Below the pieces are notes generated by a model, which was given only the letters and a program-made list of their open reading frames with translations, searched no databases and was not told the DNA's origin. A stretch of DNA of 64,000 nucleotides from CAVQGZ01 sp942491665. Lineage in GTDB: Bacteria > Actinomycetota > Actinomycetes > Jiangellales > Jiangellaceae. The DNA is taken from NCBI GenBank assembly GCA_942491665.1, contig CALOBR010000007.1, positions 124,001 through 188,000 of the forward strand, in the 5' to 3' direction. This document shows, one piece after another, positions 8,457 to 17,248 of this stretch. How positions within the stretch are numbered: position 1 is the stretch's first letter; each line of letters opens with the position of its first letter. The position numbers and the translations under genes were made by a program.

Positions 8457-9438
8457 TCACCGCGGCCAGACGAGGGGAGTGATGAGCAGCGCTACGGCGA
8501 GCCAGACGACGAGCAGCACCATGGACGTTGCGGCGAGAAGGCCGGCCACCGCCGGCGGCACGAGCCCGAACGAGAGCAGCACGACCATGCCGGCGAGGAG
8601 CCAGGGCGCGCTTCGCCCGACGGCCGAGTGGCACGGCCTGACTGCCCGACCATGCTCGACCGGGGGCGGACGACGATCTCTGCGGCTCCGGACTCCCGCG
8701 TGAGCAGGGGCGCCTCGGTGGATGTCGGCTGGCGACGCATCGAGACAAGCAGCGCGAGGTCGTAGGACTCCGCCACCCGGTCGCCGTAGGCGCTGAGGTC
8801 AGGTGGCAGATGCCGCGACGAGCGCACGGGAACCAGCCGTGGGCCGAGCCACACTCATGGCGATCGTGACGACCACCAGCGGCAGGCCGACGATGGCGAA
8901 CTCGAAGAAGCCGAAGCGCCCGGCGCCGGCGTCAGGCGAGGCGTCGGAGACGATCACGTTCACCGGGCTGCCGGTCAGCGCCAGCAGCGCACCTGCGCTG
9001 GCCGTGAAGGCCAACGGCAGGAGCAGCTGCGACGGTGAGGTCTTCATCCGCATCGCCAGCAGCGCCATGAGCGGGATGGGGGCGGCTGTCGAGCCGTTGG
9101 GGGTGACCACCGCCGAGAGCACGGCGACCAGGATGAGGACGCCCACCACCAGCAGGCGCTTACGCTCGCCCGCCCGCTCCATCAATGTCTGTCCCGCCCA
9201 CGAGATCACTCCGGTGGAGTCGATGCCTTCGCTCACCACGAACAGGGTGGCGAGGAAGATGACGTTCGGGTCGCCGAAGCCGGCTAGGGCGGTCTCGACG
9301 TCCACCACTCCGGTTGCGGCCAGCGCCAACGCAGTTGTGATCGCCACTGAGCCGATCGGCAGCCGGTTCGAGATGAACAAACCCGACGGCGCCGAGCAGG
9401 ACGATCAGCGTGAGCGTGGCGCCATCCGTGATGCGACG
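8457..9438 (-). pseudogene. SLC13/DASS-type anion permease, multiply disrupted
   Basis: The best frame (8799-9380) encodes LAGFGDPNVIFLATLFVVSEG and a block LLPLAFTASAGALLALTGSPVNVIV, typical of divalent-anion:sodium symporters. Upstream, another frame gives DGATLTLIVLLGAVG, joined by a one-base shift near 9380 (TTTG run). Downstream, a second shift near 8858 leads to WLGPRLVPVRSSRHLPPDL, a TrkA-C-like linker. A third shift, near 8640, leads to a terminal membrane segment LVPPAVAGLLAATSMVLLV that ends at 8457. The total is much shorter than the usual ~590 residues, so internal deletion accompanies the frameshifts. No usable start codon is visible. The gene is dead. Confidence 0.75.
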
Positions 9439-9495
9439 CTACCGCAGACGTGGGTCAACCGGCCGGCATTCGGGGAGGCGCCCGCATGGGCGTCC

Positions 9496-11705
9496 TCAGA
9501 GCCTGGCCGGCTCACTCAGGGCATCGGTAAGCAGCGCGACGAGAGCCTCGGTCTGGACGTCGATCGCGGCAGAGGAGTCCTCCGACGACCCGTCCAGGGC
9601 GCGGGCGGCGAGGCCGGCCTTGCTGTCGATCAGCTCGGCGACCTTGGCGTCGATCGTCTGCGCGGCGATGATGCGCCATGCCGTCACCGGCTGCTCCTGG
9701 CCGATGCGGTGGATGCGGTCGATGGCCTGGGTCTGCTCGGCGTCGGTCCACGAGAGCTCGGCCAGCACCAGGTCGGAGGCCACCTGGAGGTTCAGCCCCA
9801 CGCCGGCGGCCGTGAGCGAGCAGACCGCGACGGCGACGTCCGGGTCATCGACAAACGCGTCGATGTTCTTCTGTCGGGACTTGGCCGTCTGGTCGCCACG
9901 GATCGAGCAGTACGCAAGGCCGCGCTGGGCGAAGATCTGCTCCGCGGCGTCCATCACGTCGACATGCTTGGCGAAGAACACGACCTTGCCGACGCTTCGG
10001 GCAAGCTGGGCGGTGTAGTCGGCGGCGAGCCCGGCCTTCGCCTGCCCGATGCGGCGCATCATGGCGAACACGTTCTCACCCGACTCGGCCTTGTCGGCGT
10101 TCTGCCGCTCGCGCGTGGCCACCTGGCGCACCAGCTCGTGGTCGATGCCTTCGACGGCGGCGCCGCCGGACCGATGCTCGAGAGCCGCGTGGTAGCGGGC
10201 CACCAGCCGGCGGGCCAGCTCGCGCTCGGCGCGACGGATGGAGCGACCGGCCTCGTCGTCGAGCTCGACCGGCAGGTCGGCCACGCGTCGAGCCGGGATG
10301 TCGGCGGCCACGTCGACCTTGCGCCGGCGCACGATGCCCTGGTCGATCACGCTGGTGCGTGCTGCCGGGTAGAAGCCGCGCTCGCCCGGGACGAGCCCGG
10401 TGTCGGCGAGGGCAACCATCAGGTCGCCGATCGGCTTGGTCTCGTCGATCCAGCCGAGGAACTCCCAGATGGCCAAGAAGTCCTCGATGTCGTTGATCAG
10501 CGGTGTGCCGGTCAGCGCCATGAGCAGTGGCCGTGCCGTCCAGGCGCGGATCCGCCTGGAGATCTCCAGCACGTGCTGGGATCGCTGTGACGACTTGTTC
10601 TTGATGAAGTGGGCCTCGTCCACGACCATGCTGCGAAAGCCCAGCCTGCCCATCCAGCCGATGTGCCGGTCGAGCACCTCGTAGTTGACGACCACGATGT
10701 CGGCGAAGCCGTCCACGCTCTCCCCGTCGCCATGGACCACGGTGGTCGAGCGCTGGGGCGTCCAGATTCCCGCCTCCCGGGCCCAGTTCGTCTTGACGAC
10801 GTTCGGGACGACGGCGAGCAGCGGGTAGGCGTTGGCCGCTTGGGCGGCCAGCAGGGCCTGGGCGGTCTTGCCGAGACCCGGCTCGTCGGCGAGCAAGAAG
10901 GTGCGGTGCCCCGCGGACGCTGCCTCGACCACCTGCGCCTGGTGCGGCATCAAGGTCAGCCCCCCGGCCACCTGCATCACGGGCGGATCGGGCAGGGGCA
11001 TGCACGAGGTGGCGCCGTTGCCGGCCTCCTCGAACGAGCGCAGCAGCGGGACGAGCAGCTCCCAGCCCGTCAACCGGTTGGGGCCGACGCGGCGCTGAGG
11101 CACGGCTGCCAGGTCGGGGGCGAGAAATGGGTTGGCGAGCTGGCGGGAGACCACCGACTGGGGCACGACGCGGCGTCTGGCCTGCTCGGCCGCCTGCTCC
11201 GGTGACGGGCCGAGGTCGTCGGCTGGCACCTCCATGCCGGCCGCCTCCAGCAGGTCGCGCTTCAGCGTTCTGGCCGAGTCGGTGAGCGCGGCGTCCTCGC
11301 TGATCAGCGCAAGCAGCGATGTGTCGAGCGCGGCTGTCTTCGCCAGGATGGTGGCCACGCCGTCGAGCCGCTTGAGCTGCTCGGCCGTGTAGGCATCCGA
11401 GCTCGTCTCGTCGGCCTTGACGCGTGCCTGCTCCTCCCGAACCAGCATGGCGACCACCTGAAACTTCGTCCGCACCGACGGCCCGACCAGCCCTCGTCTG
11501 ACGTCGCCCTCCACCTCGCGCACGACCCGGGCGAGCACGGGGATGATGCCCTCGTTGTCGCGGGGTTCGCGGCGTTGCTGGTTGCGCGGGGCAGCAGGGC
11601 GCGTTCGCTGCCGCTGGCCTCGTCGAGCCAATGCACCTCCCTGGGCGTTTCGCGCAGGGGCCACGGGTGGCCACGCGAACGACCTTCCTCGAGAGCATCG
11701 GCCAT
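9496..11705 (-). CDS. SNF2-family DEAD/DEAH helicase (possible frameshift near N-terminus)
   Basis: All SNF2 motifs are present: Walker A DEPGLGKTAQ, DEAH box VVDEAHFIKNK, motif III LTGTPLIND, and the late motifs SLTAAGVGLNLQ and QAIDRIHRIGQ. It is a nucleic-acid-stimulated ATPase that probably remodels DNA or protein-DNA complexes. The main frame opens at 11784, but its first ~75 residues look non-coding. A sensible start, MADALEEGRSRGHPWPLRE, lies at 11705 one frame away and would join the main frame near 11560 at RDNEGIIPVLARVVRE. I therefore annotate from 11705 with a suspected one-base shift. If that is wrong, the start is at 11784 or at a later internal codon. Confidence 0.85.
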
Positions 11706-11817
11706 CGACCAGAGCACAAGCCCCACGACCGACTGTCGAGGCAACCGACGCCTGCCGAGCAGTCGCCGAAGATGTGTCGCCCACCCCTGCTGCGGGTGAT
11801 CACACTGTAGCGCCTGG

Positions 11818-12735
11818 TCAGCGCTCCAGCGTGCCGCGCAGCACCACGGCGGCATACTCACGTGCGGCGAGGGCGACCGGACGCCGCTTGGCGGCGACCA
11901 TCGAGTTCGTGCCCATCACGGTGCGCATCTGCTTGTCGGGGTGCACCACAACGGCTCGGGTCCCAGTCCGGCGCACCGCTGCCACCTCCCGCTCGAGCTG
12001 GGCCCGCGCCGGGACGCGGCTCAGGTTGCCTGCGTCGCGTGCCACCCAGTCGGTGGTGCTCATCGGTGCCGAGACCACTACGACGTCGATCCCGAGGCCG
12101 GCCACAAGGTCGGCGTTGAGCATCGAGTAGGCAGCCCCGTCGACGAAAGGCTCTGAGTCGATCACGATCGGCTCGAAGTAGCCGGGCACCGCGCACGATG
12201 CCGAGACGGCGTCGGCGATCGTCGCCTCGTGATCGCGTCCGAACACCACCCGTGCGCCGTCGGTGAGCCCCACGGCGCAGATCCAGAGGGGCTCGTCCGG
12301 CCAGCGCTGGAACAGAGCCGCGAGAGAGGCACCCGTCGAGGCGACGTGGCGACGACCGGGGGGCAGCAGCCCGGCGGCGACAACCCCCGGCCGGTAGGCC
12401 CACGGCCGGCGTGCCATCGCCCGCACCAGGTCTGGCGACGCAGGCCCGCGGGCTCGGCCGGCCTGCGCCGGCGGGTCGACCAGTGGGGGCACGCTGCCGA
12501 GGATCGCGGCCCCCTCCGCCGACATCGCGAGACCCGCGACGCGAGGCACGTAGTCACGGGGTGGGAACCCCGATCGCATGAGCGCGGCCGCTGTCGAGCC
12601 CGCCGACGTGCCCACGATCACTTCCGCCTCACGGGCGTCCCATCCGATCTCGTCGGCGAGGGCAGTCAGGACGCCGGCGTGAAAGGCCGTTCCCGTCAGC
12701 CCGCCCGCACCCAGCACGAGTCCGACCCGACGCAT
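11818..12735 (-). CDS. Patatin-like phospholipase
   Basis: The protein begins MRRVGLVLGAGGLTGTAFHA, an oxyanion-hole glycine loop, followed by GTSAGS near residue 44 with the nucleophilic Ser, and the second dyad residue in FVDGAAYSM. These are the marks of patatin-type acyl hydrolases, which release fatty acids from lipids. Length is 305 residues from ATG 12735; an in-frame ATG at 12756 would add seven. No signal peptide is seen, so it should be cytoplasmic. It lies close to the lipid-related WS/DGAT gene but on the opposite strand. Confidence 0.85.
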   Translation of the reverse strand: MRRVGLVLGAGGLTGTAFHAGVLTALADEIGWDAREAEVIVGTSAGSTAAALMRSGFPPRDYVPRVAGLAMSAEGAAILGSVPPLVDPPAQAGRARGPASPDLVRAMARRPWAYRPGVVAAGLLPPGRRHVASTGASLAALFQRWPDEPLWICAVGLTDGARVVFGRDHEATIADAVSASCAVPGYFEPIVIDSEPFVDGAAYSMLNADLVAGLGIDVVVVSAPMSTTDWVARDAGNLSRVPARAQLEREVAAVRRTGTRAVVVHPDKQMRTVMGTNSMVAAKRRPVALAAREYAAVVLRGTLER

Positions 12736-12838
12736 GTCACCCCTCGGCCCTGGCACGCCGCCACCGTAGCGCCAGCAGCAGGCTGGCTATCGTCGTGGAG
12801 CTCAGGGCGTGACCACGACCAGTCGACGGAGGAACACA

Positions 12839-13663
12839 GTGAATGTTCGGGGCAAGGTCTGGGTCGTCAGCGGGGCCGGCAGCGGCATGGGGCGCGAGCT
12901 GGTGCTCGCACTGCTGAGCCGCGGAGCCCGTGTGGCGGGTGTCGACGTACGTGCCGAGGGGCTCGACGAGACGGCTCGGCTGGCGGCAGCGGGGGACCGG
13001 TTCAGCGTGCACGTCGTCGACATCACCGACGTCGAGGGCGTGGCCGCGCTCGTGGACGACGTGCTCGCCGCCCACGAGGTGGTGGACGGGTTGATCAACA
13101 ACGCCGGCATCATCCAGCCGTTCGTCCCGGTCGCCGAGCTCTCCGACGCGGCCCTCCATCGTGTGCTCGACGTGAACCTCGTCGGGACCATCACCATGAC
13201 TCGCGCCTTCCTGCCGGTTCTGATGGGCAGGCCGCAGGCCCATCTGGCGAACGTGTCGAGCATGGGCGGGTTCTTCCCGTTCCCTGGGCAGACCATGTAC
13301 GGCGCGAGCAAGGCCGCGGTGAAGCTGTTCACCGAGGGCCTGTACGCGGAGATGATCGGCAGCCCGCTGCAGGTCTCGGTGATCATGCCGGGAGCCGTGG
13401 CCACCAGCATCAGCGAGAACTCAGGCGTGGGCGCCCCGGGCGGGGAGGCTGCGCAGAGCTCGCGCATCCCGCAGACCCAGCCGGATGTCGCGGCGCGGAT
13501 CATGATCGAGGGCATCGAGAAGAACAAGCTGCACATCTACGTCGGCAACGACGCTCGGCTCATGAGTGTGGCCATCAAGCTGGCGCCGCGACGCGCCATC
13601 CACGTGGTGCAGAAGCAGATGTCGAAGATGCTCGCGCTGAGCGAGCCGGCCACGCGCCAGTAG
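12839..13663 (+). CDS. Short-chain dehydrogenase/reductase
   Basis: The GTG at 12839 is preferred because GGAGGAA sits just upstream (12828-12834); an in-frame GTG at 12809 lacks one. The 274-residue protein has the classical SDR layout: SGAGSGMGREL cofactor loop, INNAGI near 90, a catalytic Ser region NVSSMGG, and Y-x3-K in MYGASKAAVKLF. It should use NAD(P)(H) to oxidise or reduce an alcohol or ketone. The C-terminal RRAIHVVQKQMSKM is hydrophobic-basic and may contact membrane. Acyltransferase and hydrolase genes downstream suggest lipid metabolism, but the substrate is unknown. Confidence 0.87.
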   Translation: MNVRGKVWVVSGAGSGMGRELVLALLSRGARVAGVDVRAEGLDETARLAAAGDRFSVHVVDITDVEGVAALVDDVLAAHEVVDGLINNAGIIQPFVPVAELSDAALHRVLDVNLVGTITMTRAFLPVLMGRPQAHLANVSSMGGFFPFPGQTMYGASKAAVKLFTEGLYAEMIGSPLQVSVIMPGAVATSISENSGVGAPGGEAAQSSRIPQTQPDVAARIMIEGIEKNKLHIYVGNDARLMSVAIKLAPRRAIHVVQKQMSKMLALSEPATRQ

Positions 13664-13815
13664 AGGCGCGTCACGTCCGGCGCTGCGACGCACCTCAGGA
13701 GGGACGCCGGTCTCCCGGTGCGAGCCGAGCGCCCAGCAATGCGGCAGAAGCGTGTCGAGACGTTGCCAGCAGTGATACACATCCCTTCGACCGGCGGCCT
13801 CGACAAGGGGAGACC

Positions 13816-15306
13816 ATGAGAGTTCCGATCCCACCTGCTGACCTGACCTGGTTGCACATGGACCGGCCCAACAACCTGATGTACATGCACGGCGTGCTCT
13901 GGCTCGCCGAGACCCCGGACTGGGACGCTGTAGAGCAGGTCATGCAGGAGCGCATCGTCGAACGCTTCCCGGTGTTCCGGCGTCGCGCGGCCGAGGTCGA
14001 CGGCACCTGGGTGTGGGAAGACGTCCCCGGCTTCTCGTTCACCGACCGGCGCCGGCGGGTGACGCTGCCGGGAAACGGCGGCGTCGCCGAGGCCCAGCAG
14101 TACATCTCTTCCCGGTTCAGCGACCAGCTCGACCCGGACCAGCCCTTGTGGGAGGTGGACTTCATCGACGGGGCGCCGGCTGTCGACGGCACCGGCACGG
14201 GCGCGATGGTGATGGCTCGCTTCCACCACGGGATGGCTGACGGGGTGCGCCTGGTGCAGGTCTTGCTGAGTCTGCTCGACCCGTTGACCGACGACGCCGT
14301 CCCGTCAGCTGTAGGTCGGCGCCGCAAGCGTCGTGGCCCGGCGGGCAACGCCGTCCGCGCGGTACGGCAGGTGGCCGATGGATCGGCAGACCTCGTGGCC
14401 GGTATGGGGTCAACCCTGACCCGCGCCCCAGGCTGGGTCACCAGGGCCAAGCCGCGCGTGGTGGTGGACGGCGTCGAGCGGCTCCGACAGCCGCAGAGGG
14501 TCGTCGATGCCGTGACCGGCGTGGCGTCGGAGGACAACAAGCTGGCCAACACGTGGCGGTCGGTCGGACGACTCACGCTGTCGCGCGAATCGGTCGAGAC
14601 CGTCTGGAGCGGCACCGTCGGCGTGGACAAGACGGTGTCGTGGATCTCAGGCATCCCCCTGGACACGATCCGCGCGACCGGACGTGCGCACCAGGTGACG
14701 ATCAACGACGTGCTGCTCGCGGCTGTGTCGCTGGGCGTGACCGACTACCTGGCGTCCAAGGGCGAGACGGACGTCGACCAAGTCTCGTGGCTCATCCCGG
14801 TGTCGCTCAAGCCGATCGACGCCAACCTGCCCGAGGAGCTCGGTAACCACTTCGCACTCGTGATGCTCCCCATGCCGCTGGGCATCTCCGACCCAGCCGT
14901 GCTGCTACGCGAGCTTCGCACCCGCATGAACCGGATCAAGAACAGCGCCGAGCCGGTGCTGGTGTACGGCGTCCAGCGGATCATCGCCGAGACCCCGTCG
15001 GCTGTCTCGGTGCGCCTGACCAACCTCTTTGCCAACAAGGCGGTTGGGCTGCTGACGAACGTCCCCGGGCCGCGGGCGCCGATGGCCCTGGCCGGCACTG
15101 AAGTCGCCAGCATCCTGGGCTGGGTGCCCACGTCGGGTGACCAGCCCCTCGGGCTGTGCATCTTCAGCTACAACGGCACCGTCAGCATCGGCATCGCCGC
15201 AGACGCCGGCCTGATCGCAGATCCCGGGAACATGGCCGAGAAGATCGAAGCAGCCATCTACCGCCTCGCTGCTGACCAAGCGTCCGTCAAGGTCGGTGCC
15301 GGCTGA
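13816..15306 (+). CDS. Wax ester synthase/diacylglycerol acyltransferase (WS/DGAT family)
   Basis: ATG 13816 follows AAGGGGAG at a normal distance. The 496-residue protein carries HHGMADG (about 137-143), the HHxxxDG active site of WS/DGAT enzymes, and the C-terminal WS/DGAT domain signatures NVPGPRAPM and FSYNGTVSIGIAAD. It should acylate diacylglycerol or fatty alcohol with acyl-CoA to make storage lipid. Enzymes of this type are common in actinomycetes that accumulate triacylglycerol. It lies 150 bases after the SDR on the same strand. Membrane association is peripheral; there is no clear membrane helix. Confidence 0.93.
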   Translation: MRVPIPPADLTWLHMDRPNNLMYMHGVLWLAETPDWDAVEQVMQERIVERFPVFRRRAAEVDGTWVWEDVPGFSFTDRRRRVTLPGNGGVAEAQQYISSRFSDQLDPDQPLWEVDFIDGAPAVDGTGTGAMVMARFHHGMADGVRLVQVLLSLLDPLTDDAVPSAVGRRRKRRGPAGNAVRAVRQVADGSADLVAGMGSTLTRAPGWVTRAKPRVVVDGVERLRQPQRVVDAVTGVASEDNKLANTWRSVGRLTLSRESVETVWSGTVGVDKTVSWISGIPLDTIRATGRAHQVTINDVLLAAVSLGVTDYLASKGETDVDQVSWLIPVSLKPIDANLPEELGNHFALVMLPMPLGISDPAVLLRELRTRMNRIKNSAEPVLVYGVQRIIAETPSAVSVRLTNLFANKAVGLLTNVPGPRAPMALAGTEVASILGWVPTSGDQPLGLCIFSYNGTVSIGIAADAGLIADPGNMAEKIEAAIYRLAADQASVKVGAG

Positions 15307-15387
15307 TCGCCTGACCAGGGCGCTGAACACAGCCATCGGCGCGGACGTCGAGTCGCCGTGGCCATCCCGAGCAGGGACGATCGAGGC

Positions 15388-16467
15388 ATGACGCGGCGCA
15401 TGATGGTGGGGCTGAGCCTCGCGCTGGCGATGGTCGCCGCGGGATGTACCGCTACCTCCGCAGACCCCGCCTCGCCGGCTGACTCGCCCGCGGATGAGGC
15501 CCTGCCTGCACCGGTGAGCCCGGACGTTGCTCCCGCCCGGACGCCGTCGCCCTCGCCGGACACGGCCCCCGCGCCGACGCCGGCGCCGCCGGAGCCGCCG
15601 GCCAACCCGGTATCGCTGCCCTCCCTCATGGAGCGCGACTTCGACGGACGCGCTTTGCGGGTGGGAGACGTGCTGGCCAGCAACGAGGCGTACACGAAGT
15701 CAGCGGTGACATATCGAAGCGGTGACTTGCGCATCTCCGGGGTGCTGTACGTACCGACCGGGGCCGGGCCCTTCCCCGCGTTGGTGCTCAACCACGGCTA
15801 CATCGACCCCGACGTCTACGTCACCGGCCAGGGCCTGCAGATCGAGCAGGACTATCTGGCTCGCTCGGGCTTCGTCGTGCTGCACACCGACTACCGCAAC
15901 CATGCGGGCTCAGACTCTGACCCAGCCAATGACAAGCGACTTCGTCTCGGCTACACCGACGACACCATCAACGCTGTGCTGGCCCTGCGCGACTCTGGCC
16001 TGCCTGCCGTCGACCCTGACCGGATCGGAATGATGGGTCGGTCGATGGGCGGGGGAGTCACCATGAATGCCTTGGTCGTGGCCCCCGGACTGGTGGATGC
16101 GGCGGTCATCTACGCCTCCGTCAGCTCGGCCACGGTCGACAACCACAACAAGTGGACGGTGGGGGAGCGACCCGAGCTCGCCGGGCGCATCGAGCGCCGC
16201 TTCGGGTCGCCGGAGCAGGCGCCGGAGTTCTGGGCCACAGTCTCTCCGCGCACCTACTTCGACCGGATCACCGAGCCCGTCCTGGTGCACCACGGCACGG
16301 CTGACGAGACGTGCCCGATCGCCTGGGCAGACAAGACGGTCGCGGCCATGGAGCGCCAAGGCGTGGACGTCACCTACGCCCGCTACCCGGGTGAGGGGCA
16401 TGCCTTCTCCGCGGCGTGGGCTGACTCGATGGCGACCACGGTCGGGTTCTTCCGGCAGCATCTCTGA
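15388..16467 (+). CDS. Lipoprotein alpha/beta hydrolase (S9/dienelactone hydrolase-like)
   Basis: Starting at ATG 15388 gives a classic lipoprotein signal peptide: MTRRMM, a hydrophobic core, then the lipobox VAAGC. A Pro/Ala/Asp-rich linker (about residues 20-75) follows, as expected for surface anchoring. The catalytic domain shows an oxyanion turn LNHGYID, the nucleophile elbow GMMGRSMGGG, the acid loop HHGTADETCPI and a late His in PGEGHAF, which completes the Ser-Asp-His triad. It is probably an esterase or peptidase outside the membrane. GTG 15358 would add ten residues and spoil the signal peptide. Confidence 0.88.
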   Translation: MTRRMMVGLSLALAMVAAGCTATSADPASPADSPADEALPAPVSPDVAPARTPSPSPDTAPAPTPAPPEPPANPVSLPSLMERDFDGRALRVGDVLASNEAYTKSAVTYRSGDLRISGVLYVPTGAGPFPALVLNHGYIDPDVYVTGQGLQIEQDYLARSGFVVLHTDYRNHAGSDSDPANDKRLRLGYTDDTINAVLALRDSGLPAVDPDRIGMMGRSMGGGVTMNALVVAPGLVDAAVIYASVSSATVDNHNKWTVGERPELAGRIERRFGSPEQAPEFWATVSPRTYFDRITEPVLVHHGTADETCPIAWADKTVAAMERQGVDVTYARYPGEGHAFSAAWADSMATTVGFFRQHL

Positions 16468-16510
16468 GGCCCAGCGTCCCGCGCCTTGCCGTGGGTTCGG
16501 GGCGGTATCT

Positions 16511-16528
16511 GGGTAGCGCTGGCTACCC
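16511..16528. terminator. Hairpin between lipoprotein hydrolase and DUF1697 genes
   Basis: GGGTAGC-GCTG-GCTACCC forms a perfect seven-pair stem with a four-base loop, 43 bases after the hydrolase stop. No U-tract follows, so termination is plausible but unproved. Confidence 0.4.
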
Positions 16529-16606
16529 GAACCGCACCGTGATCATCGACCCCCCCACAAGGTGCAGCCTGAGTCGGTCGGGGAAGCACGGCTACGTTGA
16601 GGGATC

Positions 16607-17149
16607 ATGGCGACGAAGTACGTGGTGCTGCTGCGCGGCATCAACGTGGGCGGACGCAACAAGGTGCTGATGGCCGACCTGCGCGCAGCCTTCGAGAGCG
16701 CCGGCTACGAGTCGGTGTCGACCTACATCCAGTCGGGCAACGTGCTGCTCACCACCGACATCACACCGGACGGCCTGGAGAGCGAGATCGAAGCGATGCT
16801 CGGGCGACGTTTCGGCCTGCCACTGATTGTGGTCGTACGCAGCCATGAGCAGATCCGCGCGGTGGTGCAGAGGGCTCCGGACGGCTTCGGAACGGATCCC
16901 GGCACGCATCACTCCGACACGATCTTTCTGAAGACGCCGCTGACGACGGAGCAGGTCATGCACGTCGTCCGCCTGCGTGAAGGCGTGGACGCGGTGTGGG
17001 CTGGCGACGGAGTCGTCTACTTCCAGCGCCTTGCCGCCCGACGCACCGAGAGCCGCATGAGCGCCATCGTCGGGACGCCGGAGTACCAGCAGATGACGAT
17101 CCGATCCTGGTCGACGACCATGAAGCTTCTCGCTCTGCTCGACGCGTGA
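16607..17149 (+). CDS. DUF1697 domain-containing protein
   Basis: The 180-residue sequence opens KYVVLLRGINVGGRNKVLMA and continues YIQSGNVLL, both hallmarks of the DUF1697 family. Members are small cytoplasmic proteins of unknown biochemical function. The whole length is occupied by this one domain, and start and size match the family. It sits alone, after a possible terminator, and is followed on the same strand by the metalloprotease operon about 100 bases on. I infer no function. Confidence 0.88.
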   Translation: MATKYVVLLRGINVGGRNKVLMADLRAAFESAGYESVSTYIQSGNVLLTTDITPDGLESEIEAMLGRRFGLPLIVVVRSHEQIRAVVQRAPDGFGTDPGTHHSDTIFLKTPLTTEQVMHVVRLREGVDAVWAGDGVVYFQRLAARRTESRMSAIVGTPEYQQMTIRSWSTTMKLLALLDA

Positions 17150-17248
17150 CCGACACCGGCGGTGCCGGAGGTGTCAGCGCCGCGTTCGGGGGCGAAGTTC
17201 CGCAGTCGATGCGTTGACAGGGTGCCCCGGCGGGTCCATCGTCGTTGC

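Noticed and set aside
12229..13815. Long open frame upstream of the WS/DGAT gene suggesting a >1000-residue protein
   Set aside because: The extension overlaps the SDR gene in another frame, is Arg/Gly-rich and lacks protein character; a good ribosome site and family start are at 13816.
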